A stretch of 47,154 bases of DNA from an uncultured Prochlorococcus sp. (GTDB lineage: Bacteria; Cyanobacteriota; Cyanobacteriia; PCC-6307; Cyanobiaceae), in NCBI GenBank assembly GCA_902527105.1, contig CABZNT010000011.1, positions 1 to 47,154 on the forward strand, written 5' to 3'. The notes under the pieces are model-generated. The model was not told the DNA's origin. It ran no database searches and saw nothing but the letters and a program-made list of their open reading frames with translations. A program made the translations under genes and the position numbers. Below, piece by piece: positions 16,668 through 25,577 of this stretch (positions are counted from its first letter, which is position 1; every line of letters begins with the position of its first letter).

Positions 16668-18589
16668 ATATTCAAAGCATTTTTTAAAAATTCCTGAGAT
16701 TTTTGCATTACTACTTCTTTATTTTCAATATTTCTAAAACCATGCCCTTCATTATCAAAAAAAATTACTTCTGAATATTTATTATTCTGAATCAAAATTT
16801 CTTGAATTTTTAAAGTTTGTTTATAAGAAATAACAGTATCTTTTTTTCCATGAAACAATAAGATAGGTTTTTTTATTTTATTAATATGATTTATCGGTGA
16901 TCTCTTTATATAATCATTATGGTCTTTTGCATAATTTCCTACCAAAGAATTTAAATAATCTTTTTCAAACCTATGAGTATTGTAATGCATATCCTTCAAA
17001 TCAATAACAGGATATTTACAAATTGCTGCTGTAAAAATAGAACCATATAATAAACAATTTAGGGCAGTTAACCCACCAGCACTATTACCAAAAATTACTA
17101 CTTTTTCACTATCAACTTGATTTGATTTAATCAATTCAAGAGCTAGTGCTTTGCAATCATAAGAATCAACAATACCCCATTTATAATTCAACCTCTCCCT
17201 ATATGCTTTGCCAAATCCTGATGATCCTCCATAATTGACTTCAGCAACAACAAATCCCTTCGAAGTCCAATATTGAACTTCAGAATTATATGATCCATCA
17301 AAACATGAAGTTGGTCCGCTATGTGCTCTAACAAGGAGGGGTGGCTTTCTAAAATTTTCAACAAGCGGTCTATAAAGAAAACAATGAGTTGATTTATCTT
17401 CAAAACCTTTAAACCAAAATGTTTCAGGTTTTGAACAATCTTTTATATGATCACAAAATATCTGCTCAGAAAAATTTGATAAAACTTTTTTTGCAAAATC
17501 AATTTCAAATACAATTCCCAAAAAATCAGATCCATAGCCCTTTAAAAGAACTTTTTTCCTAAAAACACTGAAATCACTAATTGAGGTAAAAGGAGTAGAA
17601 AATTCTTTAACAAATTCAAGCTCTTTATATTGTTCCACTATTAAACTATTTTCTTTTTTTGCTACACAAAATAAATTTTTTTTATTCCCTGAAAAAAATG
17701 TTATTCCAGTGACCCATTGTGGTGCTCCATATTCAATCAAATTTCTCTCTACTCTTTTCTTTATAAAAATATTCCCAATATCACTAACATCTAAAAACAA
17801 TAAGTTCCACCATCCAGAACTATCTTCAGAACATACCAATTGTGTTTCACTTATCCAATAGGGTTGAAAAAAAGAAACGTTTTTTTTGGAATTTATCAGC
17901 TTATTTGAGAATTTTTTTATTTTTTGTATCTCACCATCTTCATCTATTTGAGCAAAAAACAGCTCATTTTTCTCCCAGGGCATATATGGAGAATCCCACT
18001 CTATCCAGGAAAGTAAGTTAGCAGATCTATTAGACGATAATTCTCCAGCAAAATTTTTAAATTTTTTTATTCGATGAATATCTTGTTTAGTTTTTTTTAA
18101 ATTTAAAGAAAATAAATAATCTCTATTATTTATTTCGCAAATTCCATACAATAAATTTTTTTCAGAAATGACAAATGAAGAATCGAAATTTCCATCAATT
18201 GATTTAGATAGTTGATTAGGTTCTTGAACTGAAACGAGATATTTATTTTGGCTTCTATCAGTTGAATCTGCCTCTTTAAAAATTTGAAACCATACTGCCT
18301 TAGTAATCTGATCTATCCATATCAAATAAAAATTATTTTTAAAATTTATACATTTATAAGATTTACCACCATATCCATGAAAATTATTTTTAATTTTATA
18401 TTTCTTACTTGTTAATTGCTGGGGAATAGCCTCTTTGACATTAAATGGTCTTGCAAAAATTGCATTTTCATTTTGACCTTCACCAACAACATCAATCCAA
18501 AAAATGGTATCCCTAATAATAGTTAATTCCTTGAAAGCATTTTTTTTAGATTCAGTTTGCCTAACTTTTAACTTATCATCATTACTCAT
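16664..18589 (-). CDS. S9-family serine peptidase (prolyl oligopeptidase/acylaminoacyl-peptidase type)
   Basis: 641-aa protein with an N-terminal WD/beta-propeller-like region (about 1-390) and a C-terminal alpha/beta-hydrolase domain. The catalytic triad reads as Ser503 in FGNSAGGL, Asp584 in HGKKDTVIS and His616 in NEGHGF. RAHSGPTS and GGSSGFGKAYRERLNYKWG are typical of the dipeptidyl/acylaminoacyl-peptidase branch. No signal peptide is seen, so it should cleave short peptides in the cytoplasm. It is alone on its strand, convergent with sufS and divergent from def. Substrate specificity is unknown. Confidence 0.9.
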   Translation of the reverse strand: MSNDDKLKVRQTESKKNAFKELTIIRDTIFWIDVVGEGQNENAIFARPFNVKEAIPQQLTSKKYKIKNNFHGYGGKSYKCINFKNNFYLIWIDQITKAVWFQIFKEADSTDRSQNKYLVSVQEPNQLSKSIDGNFDSSFVISEKNLLYGICEINNRDYLFSLNLKKTKQDIHRIKKFKNFAGELSSNRSANLLSWIEWDSPYMPWEKNELFFAQIDEDGEIQKIKKFSNKLINSKKNVSFFQPYWISETQLVCSEDSSGWWNLLFLDVSDIGNIFIKKRVERNLIEYGAPQWVTGITFFSGNKKNLFCVAKKENSLIVEQYKELEFVKEFSTPFTSISDFSVFRKKVLLKGYGSDFLGIVFEIDFAKKVLSNFSEQIFCDHIKDCSKPETFWFKGFEDKSTHCFLYRPLVENFRKPPLLVRAHSGPTSCFDGSYNSEVQYWTSKGFVVAEVNYGGSSGFGKAYRERLNYKWGIVDSYDCKALALELIKSNQVDSEKVVIFGNSAGGLTALNCLLYGSIFTAAICKYPVIDLKDMHYNTHRFEKDYLNSLVGNYAKDHNDYIKRSPINHINKIKKPILLFHGKKDTVISYKQTLKIQEILIQNNKYSEVIFFDNEGHGFRNIENKEVVMQKSQEFLKNALNI

Positions 18590-18665
18590 TTAAAAAAATA
18601 TAAAGAAAGTAAATTAAAGTGCTAATATTTTTATAGCTAAACTCTTATCTAAAAACTTTTTTAAC

Positions 18666-19271
18666 GTGGCAAACCATTTTTCACAACTTGCAAAAAAGTC
18701 AAGAACAAATGGAAGCCAAGAAAAAATTGCAAAAGAACAAACAGGTAAGCCATCTCTAGATATTTATAAACTTGGTGATGATGTATTAAGACAAAATTCC
18801 AAAAGAATAACTAAGGTTGACGAATCGATTAGAAAACTTGCTAGAGAAATGCTTCAAAGCATGTACGCAGCTAAAGGGATCGGACTTGCAGCACCTCAAA
18901 TTGGTATCAACAAAGAGCTTCTTGTCATAGATGTAAATTTTGAAGATTCAGCAGCAGAACCCCTAATATTAATCAATCCAGAAATTACAGACTTTGGAAC
19001 AACCCTTAATTCATACGAAGAAGGCTGTTTAAGTATACCTGGCGTATATTTAAATGTAGTAAGACCATCAACTATAAAATTAAAATTTAGAGATGAAATG
19101 GGGAGACCACGTAAAATGAAAGCAGATGGACTTCTGGCGAGGTGTATTCAACACGAAATGGATCATTTAAACGGAATATTATTTGTTGATAGAGTTACAT
19201 CAAAAGATGATTTGAACAAAGAACTTATAAAGGAAGGGTTCAACGAAAAAGACGTAATTTCTATTAATTAA
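18666..19271 (+). CDS. def: Peptide deformylase
   Basis: 201-aa metalloenzyme that removes the formyl group from nascent proteins. All three motifs are intact: GIGLAAPQIG (71-80), EGCLSIPG (metal ligand Cys121) and QHEMDHLNG (His163, catalytic Glu164, His167). An N-terminal extension of about 30 residues (NHFSQLAKKSRTNGSQ) precedes the catalytic domain, in line with other picocyanobacterial forms. The start is GTG at 18666. It leads a plus-strand run and is followed after 4 bases by the HIT gene. Confidence 0.96.
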   Translation: MANHFSQLAKKSRTNGSQEKIAKEQTGKPSLDIYKLGDDVLRQNSKRITKVDESIRKLAREMLQSMYAAKGIGLAAPQIGINKELLVIDVNFEDSAAEPLILINPEITDFGTTLNSYEEGCLSIPGVYLNVVRPSTIKLKFRDEMGRPRKMKADGLLARCIQHEMDHLNGILFVDRVTSKDDLNKELIKEGFNEKDVISIN

Positions 19272-19275
19272 TCTA

Positions 19276-19617
19276 ATGACTGAAACTACAATATTTCAAA
19301 AAATAATAAATGAAGAAATACCCTGCGATAAGCTTTATGAAGATGATTTATGTATTGCTTTTAATGATATCCAAGCGCAAGCACCAATTCATTTTTTAGT
19401 GATTCCAAAAAAGCCCATTATTAGTTTATTAGATTGTATTGAAGAAGATGCAAATTTATTAGGTCATTTACTTTTTGTTGGTAGCAAAATAGCTAAATCA
19501 AAAAATTTAAATAATTGGAGAACAGTAATTAATACTGGAGCAGAATCGGGACAAACAGTTTTTCATTTACATATTCATTTTTTATCTGGAAGAAAAATGA
19601 ATTGGCCCCCAGGTTAA
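19276..19617 (+). CDS. HIT-family purine nucleotide hydrolase (HinT-like)
   Basis: 113-aa histidine-triad protein with the motif HLHIHFLSG (His97, His99, His101). The opening TIFQKIINEEIPCDKLYEDD and the C-terminal tryptophan-containing MNWPPG are characteristic of the HinT/PKCI group, which hydrolyses adenosine phosphoramidates and acyl-AMPs. Cytoplasmic, no signal. It lies 4 bases after def and so is probably co-transcribed with it. Confidence 0.94.
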   Translation: MTETTIFQKIINEEIPCDKLYEDDLCIAFNDIQAQAPIHFLVIPKKPIISLLDCIEEDANLLGHLLFVGSKIAKSKNLNNWRTVINTGAESGQTVFHLHIHFLSGRKMNWPPG

Positions 19618-19664
19618 AACTCTCGAAAGAAATGTTTATGGGTTATAAATAAAGAAAAAACACA

Positions 19665-19943
19665 ATGAATACTCCAGATTCCTTAAATACAGAATCCAAA
19701 AATTTATTCAATTTAATATCAAAAAATTGGGAAGAGCTAGACGATTCACTCAAAAATAAGTTAATAAAAATTTGGAGAGTTTTAACTTATAAATGGCAAT
19801 TGCAAATTTTATTTAATCTACCTTTTCTTTTATGGTGGGTATTAGATAAATCTTTTCCAATAGTTCATAAATTTGATACAACAATCTTGAATTACTTAAA
19901 TTTACCTGACTGGGCACTTTCATTTATTGGCTTTGGTCAATAG
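19665..19943 (+). CDS. Hypothetical membrane-associated protein, 92 aa
   Basis: No family recognised. The first 45 residues are polar and probably helical (ESKNLFNLISKNWEELDDSL). A hydrophobic, Trp/Phe-rich stretch around 48-66 (LQILFNLPFLLWWVLDKSF) could be one membrane span or a membrane-surface helix. It stands 42 bases before the ABC transporter gene and 47 after the HIT gene on the same strand, so an accessory role for the transporter is possible but unproven. Confidence 0.7.
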   Translation: MNTPDSLNTESKNLFNLISKNWEELDDSLKNKLIKIWRVLTYKWQLQILFNLPFLLWWVLDKSFPIVHKFDTTILNYLNLPDWALSFIGFGQ

Positions 19944-19985
19944 ACTGCTAGAAGTTATAATTTTCCTTATAAAACTTGTCGTGTA

Positions 19986-21968
19986 ATGAATAAAACAGTT
20001 AATAATAAAACCAAAATACTGTACCAATTACAAAAATTAAGGAAGCTATCTCAGCCATTTTTTCTTCCTATAGATCAATGTAATGGATTTCAATTCATAT
20101 GGCTTTTGATTTCTCTTTTATTTTGTGTTGGTGGAGTAGTACTTGTTGGCCTTACAGGAATAATAAGTTTTTTTGAAAGCTTTCAACCAATTTTTCTTGA
20201 AAAGTATTTCGGAGGTGTAGTAAGTACTGTCAATTCAATTTGGGCTGGTAGTTGGGGATTGCTTTTCTCTGCCTTATTTCTAATTGGGTCAGGGAGCTTT
20301 TTTAGCTTAAGACGTCAACTAAAAAATCGTAGATGGTTACATTGGTTATTTCTTGCGATAATTGTATTAATGCTTTTAGCTGTAAACGGAATAAACGCAG
20401 GTATTGGATTTATTGCAAGAGATTTAACAAATGCTTTAGTAGAAAAACAAGAAGATGGATTTTATCGGATATTAGGGATTTACGCTTGTTGTTTCGCTGT
20501 GGCTCTACCAATACGAGTTTCCCAAATATTTTTTACATATAAGTTAGGAATAATTTGGAGAGAATGGCTTTCAAAAAGTTTGGTCAAAGATTATATGACT
20601 AATAAAGCTTATTACCAATTAAATCCCAATGATGAAGAACAAACCGATGTAGATAACCCTGATCAAAGAATCACAGACGACACAAGAGCTTTTACCGGGC
20701 AAAGTCTATCTTTCACATTAGGTATTTTTGATGCACTACTAACATTTTCACTAAATATTCTTATTTTATGGAGTATTAGTACAACACTTACTTTTTCTTT
20801 ATTTGGATACGCTGCATTTGCAACTTCTATCCTTTTAATTGCTGGAAAAAATCTTGTAAAGATTGACTTTGATCAACTTAGATATGAAGCAGATTTTCGA
20901 TATGGCTTAGTACATATTAGAGATAATGCCGAATCAATAGCCTTTTACTCTGGGGAAAATCCCGAGAGAAGTGAAACTGAAAGACGCTTAGGAGAAGTGG
21001 TAAGAAACTTTAATTTACTGATTATATGGAGAGTAATAATAGACGTCATGAGAAGATCCATTAATTATGCTGGAAATTTCTTCCCATATTTAATAATGGC
21101 AATCCCTTACTTTAAAGGTGATATTGATTATGGACGCTTTATTCAGGCAAGTTTTGCATTTGGAATGGTCGAAGGTTCGCTATTTTTTATTGTTAATCAA
21201 ATCGAAGAACTTGCAAAATTTACTGCTGGTATTGGCAGATTAGAAGGATTCCAATCAAAAGTTGAATCTATTAGTCAAACCAAACCAACAAGCAATCAAA
21301 ACGTCATATCAGATTACCCCTCAATTCTTATTAATAATGCTGACCTTTGCCCGCCAGGATCAAATAAAACAATAATTAAAAATTTAAATTTGAGCATCGA
21401 CAATAATCAATCACTTTTGGTTGTAGGACCATCTGGGTGCGGAAAAACATCTTTACTAAGAATGATTAGTGGTTTATGGGAACCCGATCAAGGAGTAATT
21501 AAAAAACCAAAAATTGGAGAATTATTATTCATACCTCAAAAACCATATATGTTACTTGGTTCTTTAAGGGAACAATTATGTTATCCCACAGAAGTTAAGA
21601 AATTTAGTGATGAACATCTTACTTCTGTACTTCATGAAGTAAATTTAAAAACTTTAGTGGATCGCTATCCTAATCTTGATATCAAACAAGATTGGCCTCG
21701 AATTCTTTCCCTAGGCGAGCAACAAAGATTAGCTTTTGCAAGACTCTTACTAAATTCACCAAGATTTGCAGTACTTGATGAAGCAACAAGTGCCTTAGAT
21801 ATTAACACTGAAAAAAAACTATATAGCCTACTAAAGGAAAGGGAACTTTCTCTTATTAGTGTTGGACATAGACCTAGCTTAAAAGATTTTCACGAGAACA
21901 TTTTAGAATTAAATGGGCAAGGAGACTGGAAATTATTGACTTCTGATAAGTATAATTTTAAGGATTAA
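19986..21968 (+). CDS. ABC transporter, fused permease-ATPase of the SbmA/BacA-ABCD type
   Basis: 660-aa half-transporter. Several spans lie in residues 35-400, with the family segment RDLTNALVEKQEDGFYRILG and the EAA-like region RYEADFRYGLVHIRDNAESIAFYSG typical of YddA/BacA/ABCD proteins. The ATPase domain (about 450-660) has Walker A GPSGCGKTS, signature LSLGEQQRLAFAR and Walker B FAVLDEATSALD. Relatives carry peptides, cobalamin or fatty-acyl CoA, so the substrate is not predictable. An Hli gene follows after 8 bases, which suggests one transcript and perhaps a membrane or pigment link. Confidence 0.9.
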   Translation: MNKTVNNKTKILYQLQKLRKLSQPFFLPIDQCNGFQFIWLLISLLFCVGGVVLVGLTGIISFFESFQPIFLEKYFGGVVSTVNSIWAGSWGLLFSALFLIGSGSFFSLRRQLKNRRWLHWLFLAIIVLMLLAVNGINAGIGFIARDLTNALVEKQEDGFYRILGIYACCFAVALPIRVSQIFFTYKLGIIWREWLSKSLVKDYMTNKAYYQLNPNDEEQTDVDNPDQRITDDTRAFTGQSLSFTLGIFDALLTFSLNILILWSISTTLTFSLFGYAAFATSILLIAGKNLVKIDFDQLRYEADFRYGLVHIRDNAESIAFYSGENPERSETERRLGEVVRNFNLLIIWRVIIDVMRRSINYAGNFFPYLIMAIPYFKGDIDYGRFIQASFAFGMVEGSLFFIVNQIEELAKFTAGIGRLEGFQSKVESISQTKPTSNQNVISDYPSILINNADLCPPGSNKTIIKNLNLSIDNNQSLLVVGPSGCGKTSLLRMISGLWEPDQGVIKKPKIGELLFIPQKPYMLLGSLREQLCYPTEVKKFSDEHLTSVLHEVNLKTLVDRYPNLDIKQDWPRILSLGEQQRLAFARLLLNSPRFAVLDEATSALDINTEKKLYSLLKERELSLISVGHRPSLKDFHENILELNGQGDWKLLTSDKYNFKD

Positions 21969-21976
21969 CAAAAAAC

Positions 21977-22252
21977 ATGAATTCTAAAGAAGAACAAACT
22001 AACTCAGAAGCTACAAATTTAGATAATGAGAGTTTTTTAGAAAAGCCGAAAGAAGCAAATGAAGTAAATGAACAAATTGGAGACAATAAATTAGATGAAA
22101 ATTCTACAGAAATTAAAGATGCATATAAATTTGGATGGAGTAGTTATTCTGAAATAACGAATGGAAGATTTGCAATGATTGGCTTCCTTGCAATAATATT
22201 GGTTGAATTTTTTAGTAAACAATCGTTTTTAAAATGGGCAGGCATCTTATAA
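21977..22252 (+). CDS. hli: High-light-inducible protein (Hli, one-helix LHC-like)
   Basis: 91-aa protein. The C-terminal membrane helix contains the chlorophyll-binding pattern EITNGRFAMIG (Glu59 to Gly69), preceded by FGWSSYS, diagnostic of Hlips. Hlips bind chlorophyll and carotenoids and protect photosystems or assembling pigment proteins under stress. Unusually, about 50 acidic, Asn/Glu-rich residues precede the helix, longer than the minimal Hlip. It lies 8 bases after the ABC transporter gene and ends directly against convergent ycf66. Confidence 0.93.
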   Translation: MNSKEEQTNSEATNLDNESFLEKPKEANEVNEQIGDNKLDENSTEIKDAYKFGWSSYSEITNGRFAMIGFLAIILVEFFSKQSFLKWAGIL

Positions 22253-23182
22253 TTAATCATCAAATCTAGAACTGTTATCTCTAGGTTTCTTCTTGTTTGT
22301 TCCAACGTTATATCTACTATTTTGATTTTTTGAACTTGATCTAGTTGAAGAACTTACTCTACGAGTCTCACGTAGATTTTTGGCTTGATTAGCGTCTTTA
22401 AATGAAGCATCCTCTACTTGAGCTGTTGAAGTTTGCTGCCTAATAGGGCTTCTAGAAGGTTTTTTTCTTAAGAGAGAAGTATCACCAGGAGCAGAGATGT
22501 TATCTTGTTTAGAAACTTTACGATTCATTCTGGGTCTTGACCCTGTTTTAACTTCATCTCTAGATAAATTCCTTCTCTCACCAAAGTTATTTGTTTCTGG
22601 TTGTTTTCTATTTCTATCTTCAGAAGTCTGTCTTCTCCTTCTTATAGGTTCTTCATTTTCAAACTGACTTATTTCCCTTGTGGATGGCCTACTTCTACTT
22701 GCTGCAGCAGAGGGTATAGCTCTCGAAACATTCCGCCTGCGAGATCTCCCCTCCATATAGTCTTCTTCAAATTCATCTTCTTGAGGTTTAAATCTTCTGG
22801 ATGGTCTTTCAGATTCTTCGAACCTATCATAATCGTCATTAAATCGACCTCTAGAATTTCTAGGAACATCAGAAATAGGATCATCATCAAAATAAGATGA
22901 CCTTCTAGCTTGATCAGTAGCAACTCCCCTCAATCGCACACTTTCATATGCAAAAAAGACTGTAGTTCCTGCTAATAAAAACTGACCAAACTGGAGGATA
23001 GGATCTAACCTCCAGCCTTGAAAAAATAATATTCCTCCGCACAAAAGTCCAATTGCTGCGAAGAAAACATCATAATCCCTTGCCAAGGCAGGCTTAAAAG
23101 ACCTCAAAAAATAAAGGCCACCTCCACATACCGCGAGAACTATACCAACAATACTGGCCCAATTGAGACTAGCATTGACCAC
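22253..23182 (-). CDS. ycf66: Ycf66 family protein
   Basis: 309 aa. The N-terminus (NWASIVGIVLAVCGGGLYFL, then RDYDVFFAAIGLLCGGILFF and GQFLLAGTTVFFAYESVRLR) has three hydrophobic spans typical of Ycf66, a thylakoid-linked family known from cyanobacteria and some plastids with no settled function. The remaining 210 residues are a low-complexity, Arg/Ser/Asp-rich tail, probably disordered. The start is GTG at 23182, preceded by a good GGAGAAAG ribosome binding site 3 bases away. It follows psbX by 79 bases on the same strand. Confidence 0.9.
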   Translation of the reverse strand: MVNASLNWASIVGIVLAVCGGGLYFLRSFKPALARDYDVFFAAIGLLCGGILFFQGWRLDPILQFGQFLLAGTTVFFAYESVRLRGVATDQARRSSYFDDDPISDVPRNSRGRFNDDYDRFEESERPSRRFKPQEDEFEEDYMEGRSRRRNVSRAIPSAAASRSRPSTREISQFENEEPIRRRRQTSEDRNRKQPETNNFGERRNLSRDEVKTGSRPRMNRKVSKQDNISAPGDTSLLRKKPSRSPIRQQTSTAQVEDASFKDANQAKNLRETRRVSSSTRSSSKNQNSRYNVGTNKKKPRDNSSRFDD

Positions 23183-23261
23183 ATTCTTTCTCCAAAAATT
23201 TATTTTTTTAAAGGGTTACTTATACCCCCTATATATAGTGTACTTAAAACTTCACTAAAAA

Positions 23262-23447
23262 CTAGCGTCTTCCAGTAGAAGTACGATCCAGGGAATCTTT
23301 CTGACTGACAAAAATTAAAAATGCAGTGGCTGGAATAACGATAATTATTGCAGCAGCAATAAAACTACCTATCATTCCAACTGCAGAATTATTTGCTACT
23401 TCAGCAGAAAAATCTGCGGCTAGTAATAAATTTGAGATTTGAAACAC
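23262..23447 (-). CDS. psbX: Photosystem II protein PsbX
   Basis: 61-aa single-span thylakoid protein. The hydrophobic helix [20 protein letters not shown] is followed by [12 protein letters not shown], matching the PsbX C-terminal pattern. PsbX sits at the PSII periphery near the QB/plastoquinone channel. The form is longer at the N-terminus ([20 protein letters not shown]) than the roughly 40-aa PsbX of other cyanobacteria, as expected for Prochlorococcus. GTG at 23447 is the only plausible start. ycf66 lies downstream on the same strand. Confidence 0.88.
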   Translation of the reverse strand: MFQISNLLLAADFSAEVANNSAVGMIGSFIAAAIIIVIPATAFLIFVSQKDSLDRTSTGRR

Positions 23448-23467
23448 TTTTAAATATTAAATTCTCA

Positions 23468-23496
23468 ATTTATGATACGAATTAAATACGTTTCAA
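23468..23496 (-). promoter_or_regulatory. Candidate psbX promoter
   Basis: On the minus strand TTGAAA (23491-23496) and ATAAAT (23468-23473) are spaced by 17 bases, about 20 bases before the psbX GTG. The -10 is a weak match, and the region also serves the divergent yggT gene. Confidence 0.3.
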
Positions 23497-23527
23497 TGGG
23501 TTATTTATTAAGATGAATTAAATAATT

Positions 23528-23842
23528 GTGATTTCCTTGCTTGTAAACTCTCTTCAAATTTTAGATATTAGTTTAGGAATTTCTCTTTCATATCTAACTA
23601 TAGTTTTTTTAGTAAGATTAATTCTTACTTGGTATCCAAAAATTGATTTAAATCAAGGTTTATGGTTATTAATTTCAATACCATCAAGTTCAATTCTTAA
23701 TTTAACAAGAAAACTAATTCCTCCTATTGGAGGCGTTGATGTTGGACCAGTTATTTGGATAGGAGTAATAAGCTTTTTAAGAGAAATTTTAGTCGGTCAA
23801 CAAGGGCTTATAAAACTTGCATTGCATAGAAATATTTTATAG
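23528..23842 (+). CDS. YggT/Ycf19-family membrane protein
   Basis: 104 aa with two hydrophobic segments flanking the family motif: LVRLILTWYPKIDLNQGLWL, then PSSSILNLTRKLIPPIGGVDVGPVIW. This is the YGGT domain, present once. Ycf19 relatives in cyanobacteria and plastids have been tied to thylakoid nucleoid arrangement and cytochrome b6f maturation (CCB3), but the role here is not determined. The start is GTG at 23528. It is divergent from psbX and convergent with accC, 19 bases away. Confidence 0.9.
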   Translation: MISLLVNSLQILDISLGISLSYLTIVFLVRLILTWYPKIDLNQGLWLLISIPSSSILNLTRKLIPPIGGVDVGPVIWIGVISFLREILVGQQGLIKLALHRNIL

Positions 23843-23861
23843 AAATTGTTTTAACTATTTC

Positions 23862-25211
23862 TCAGTAATTTGGCAATAGTTCTTCTTCTACATATTTAGT
23901 ATGTATCTTACCCTGCTTAAATTTAGATTTATTCAGTAAAGTTAGATGAAAGTTAATTGTTGTAGGGATGCCAGTTACTGCACATTCATTTAAAGCCCTA
24001 TTCATACGTTTAATTGCAGTATTACGATCTTTTCCCCAGACTATTAATTTACCAATTAAGGAGTCATAGAAAGGAGGTATTTCATAGCCTGTATAAACAT
24101 GACTATCAACCCTTACACCAGGGCCACCAGGAGGAAGCCACCCAGTTATTTTTCCGGGTGATGGTCGAAAATTGTGGGAAGGATCTTCAGCATTGATTCT
24201 ACATTCAATGGCATGACCGTTTAAATGAATATCATCCTGATTAAATTCTAAATTTGCTCCGCTTGCGATTTTAATTTGCTCAGCTATCAAATCAACTCCC
24301 GTAACCATTTCAGTAACAGGATGTTCAACTTGAATCCTTGTATTCATCTCCATAAAATAAAAATTATTATCATCATCAACTAAAAATTCAACTGTTCCCG
24401 CTCCTTCATAGCCGATACTTTTTGCAGCAGCAATAGCTGCGTTCCCCATTTTTTTTCTTAGCTCAGTGTCAATTGCAGGACTAGGAGACTCTTCTAGTAA
24501 CTTCTGATGTCTTCTTTGAACCGAACAATCTCGCTCTCCTAAATGAACAACATTACCCGACCTGTCGGCCAAAATTTGAATTTCTACATGTCTTGGCTTC
24601 TTTATAAATTTCTCCATATATAAACCATCATTACCAAAAGCTGCTTCTGCTTCGCCTTGAGCTGCTTTAAACATTTTTTCAAGATTATCAGAGTTTTCAA
24701 CCAACCTCATGCCTCTTCCACCTCCTCCAGCAGTCGCTTTAATAATCACCGGATAGCCAATATCATCTGCCAATTTATAAGCCTCATCAACATTTAATAA
24801 CAACCCCTTACTACCAGGTACTGTTGGAACTCCAACAGCTTCCATAGTTTCTTTAGCTGTAGATTTATCTCCCATAGATCTAATAGCTTTAGGAGATGGA
24901 CCAATAAATACTATGCCGTGATCGTTACACATCTCAGCAAATTTATCATTTTCCGCAAGAAATCCATAACCAGGATGAATAGCATCAACGCCTCTCGATG
25001 TAGCAGCAGCAAGTATATTTGGAATATTTAAATAACTCTTATTACTTAATGAATCTCCTACGCAAACCGCCTCATCAGCAAGCTGAACATGCAATGCTTT
25101 TTTATCTACAGTGCTAAAAACTGCAACGGTTGCAATACCAAGTTCTCTGCAACTTCTAACAATTCGTAAAGCTATTTCTCCACGATTAGCAATTAAAACT
25201 TTTTCAACCAT
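23862..25211 (-). CDS. accC: Acetyl-CoA carboxylase, biotin carboxylase subunit
   Basis: 449-aa ATP-grasp enzyme that carboxylates the biotin of AccB in the first step of fatty-acid synthesis. It shows [14 protein letters not shown] at the N-terminus, the glycine-rich lid [26 protein letters not shown], and the catalytic [19 protein letters not shown]. Length equals that of stand-alone bacterial AccC. It is monocistronic here: its promoter lies in the 260-base gap before the tRNA-Leu gene, and accB is not adjacent. Confidence 0.97.
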   Translation of the reverse strand: MVEKVLIANRGEIALRIVRSCRELGIATVAVFSTVDKKALHVQLADEAVCVGDSLSNKSYLNIPNILAAATSRGVDAIHPGYGFLAENDKFAEMCNDHGIVFIGPSPKAIRSMGDKSTAKETMEAVGVPTVPGSKGLLLNVDEAYKLADDIGYPVIIKATAGGGGRGMRLVENSDNLEKMFKAAQGEAEAAFGNDGLYMEKFIKKPRHVEIQILADRSGNVVHLGERDCSVQRRHQKLLEESPSPAIDTELRKKMGNAAIAAAKSIGYEGAGTVEFLVDDDNNFYFMEMNTRIQVEHPVTEMVTGVDLIAEQIKIASGANLEFNQDDIHLNGHAIECRINAEDPSHNFRPSPGKITGWLPPGGPGVRVDSHVYTGYEIPPFYDSLIGKLIVWGKDRNTAIKRMNRALNECAVTGIPTTINFHLTLLNKSKFKQGKIHTKYVEEELLPNY

Positions 25212-25421
25212 TATGAAAACAAAATTGAAGAAATGAAATGACTTAAAATAAAAAATTATTTGCCAAAGTATTCAACAAAATTTTTTAGTGATCAGAGGAC
25301 ATTTTTTACAATACAGCCTAAAACGTTATATATGTATAAATATTTGTTTTATGCAATAGAAAAATTATTCATCATATTCAAAAAACTCTTTTCGAACTAA
25401 ATGCTTATTTCAGCCAATAAT

Positions 25422-25427
25422 GTATGA
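25422..25427 (+). promoter_or_regulatory. Candidate -10 box for tRNA-Leu
   Basis: TATGAT lies 44 bases before the mature tRNA 5' end, leaving room for a processed leader (CCCCCGGTTGCTG...). No strong -35 is seen upstream. The LpxB-like gene probably shares this transcript, since only 25 bases separate it from the tRNA. Confidence 0.35.
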
Positions 25428-25470
25428 TATTTTTAAGGTTTAAGTATCCCCCGGTTGCTGAAAACCCTTT

Positions 25471-25552
25471 GCGGACGTGGCGGAATTGGTAGACGCGCAC
25501 GTCTAAGGAGCGTGTGGCTTCGGCCTTGCGAGTTCAAGTCTCGCCGTCCGCA
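25471..25552 (+). tRNA. tRNA-Leu (anticodon AAG)
   Basis: A full class II cloverleaf can be drawn. The acceptor stem is GCGGACG with CGTCCGC plus discriminator A. The D arm GCG...CGC contains GGTAGA. The anticodon stem is CACGT/GCGTG with loop CTAAGGA, giving anticodon AAG at 25505-25507. The long variable arm GGC-TTCG-GCC is followed by T arm GCGAG-TTCAAGT-CTCGC. No CCA is encoded. The long variable arm, A73 and identity elements fit leucine. A34 would be expected to become inosine by TadA. This anticodon is unusual in bacteria. Confidence 0.93.
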
Positions 25553-25577
25553 TTTAACGTATTTTAGTTTAACTGCA

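Noticed and set aside
22601..22923. Open frames on both strands inside ycf66
   Set aside because: They arise from the low-complexity Arg/Ser/Asp-rich tail of ycf66, and show no independent start context or recognisable domain.
25455..25577. Extension of the LpxB-like reading frame upstream through the tRNA-Leu gene
   Set aside because: The frame is open only because the structured tRNA happens to lack stops there. A good ATG at 25578 starts family-like sequence.
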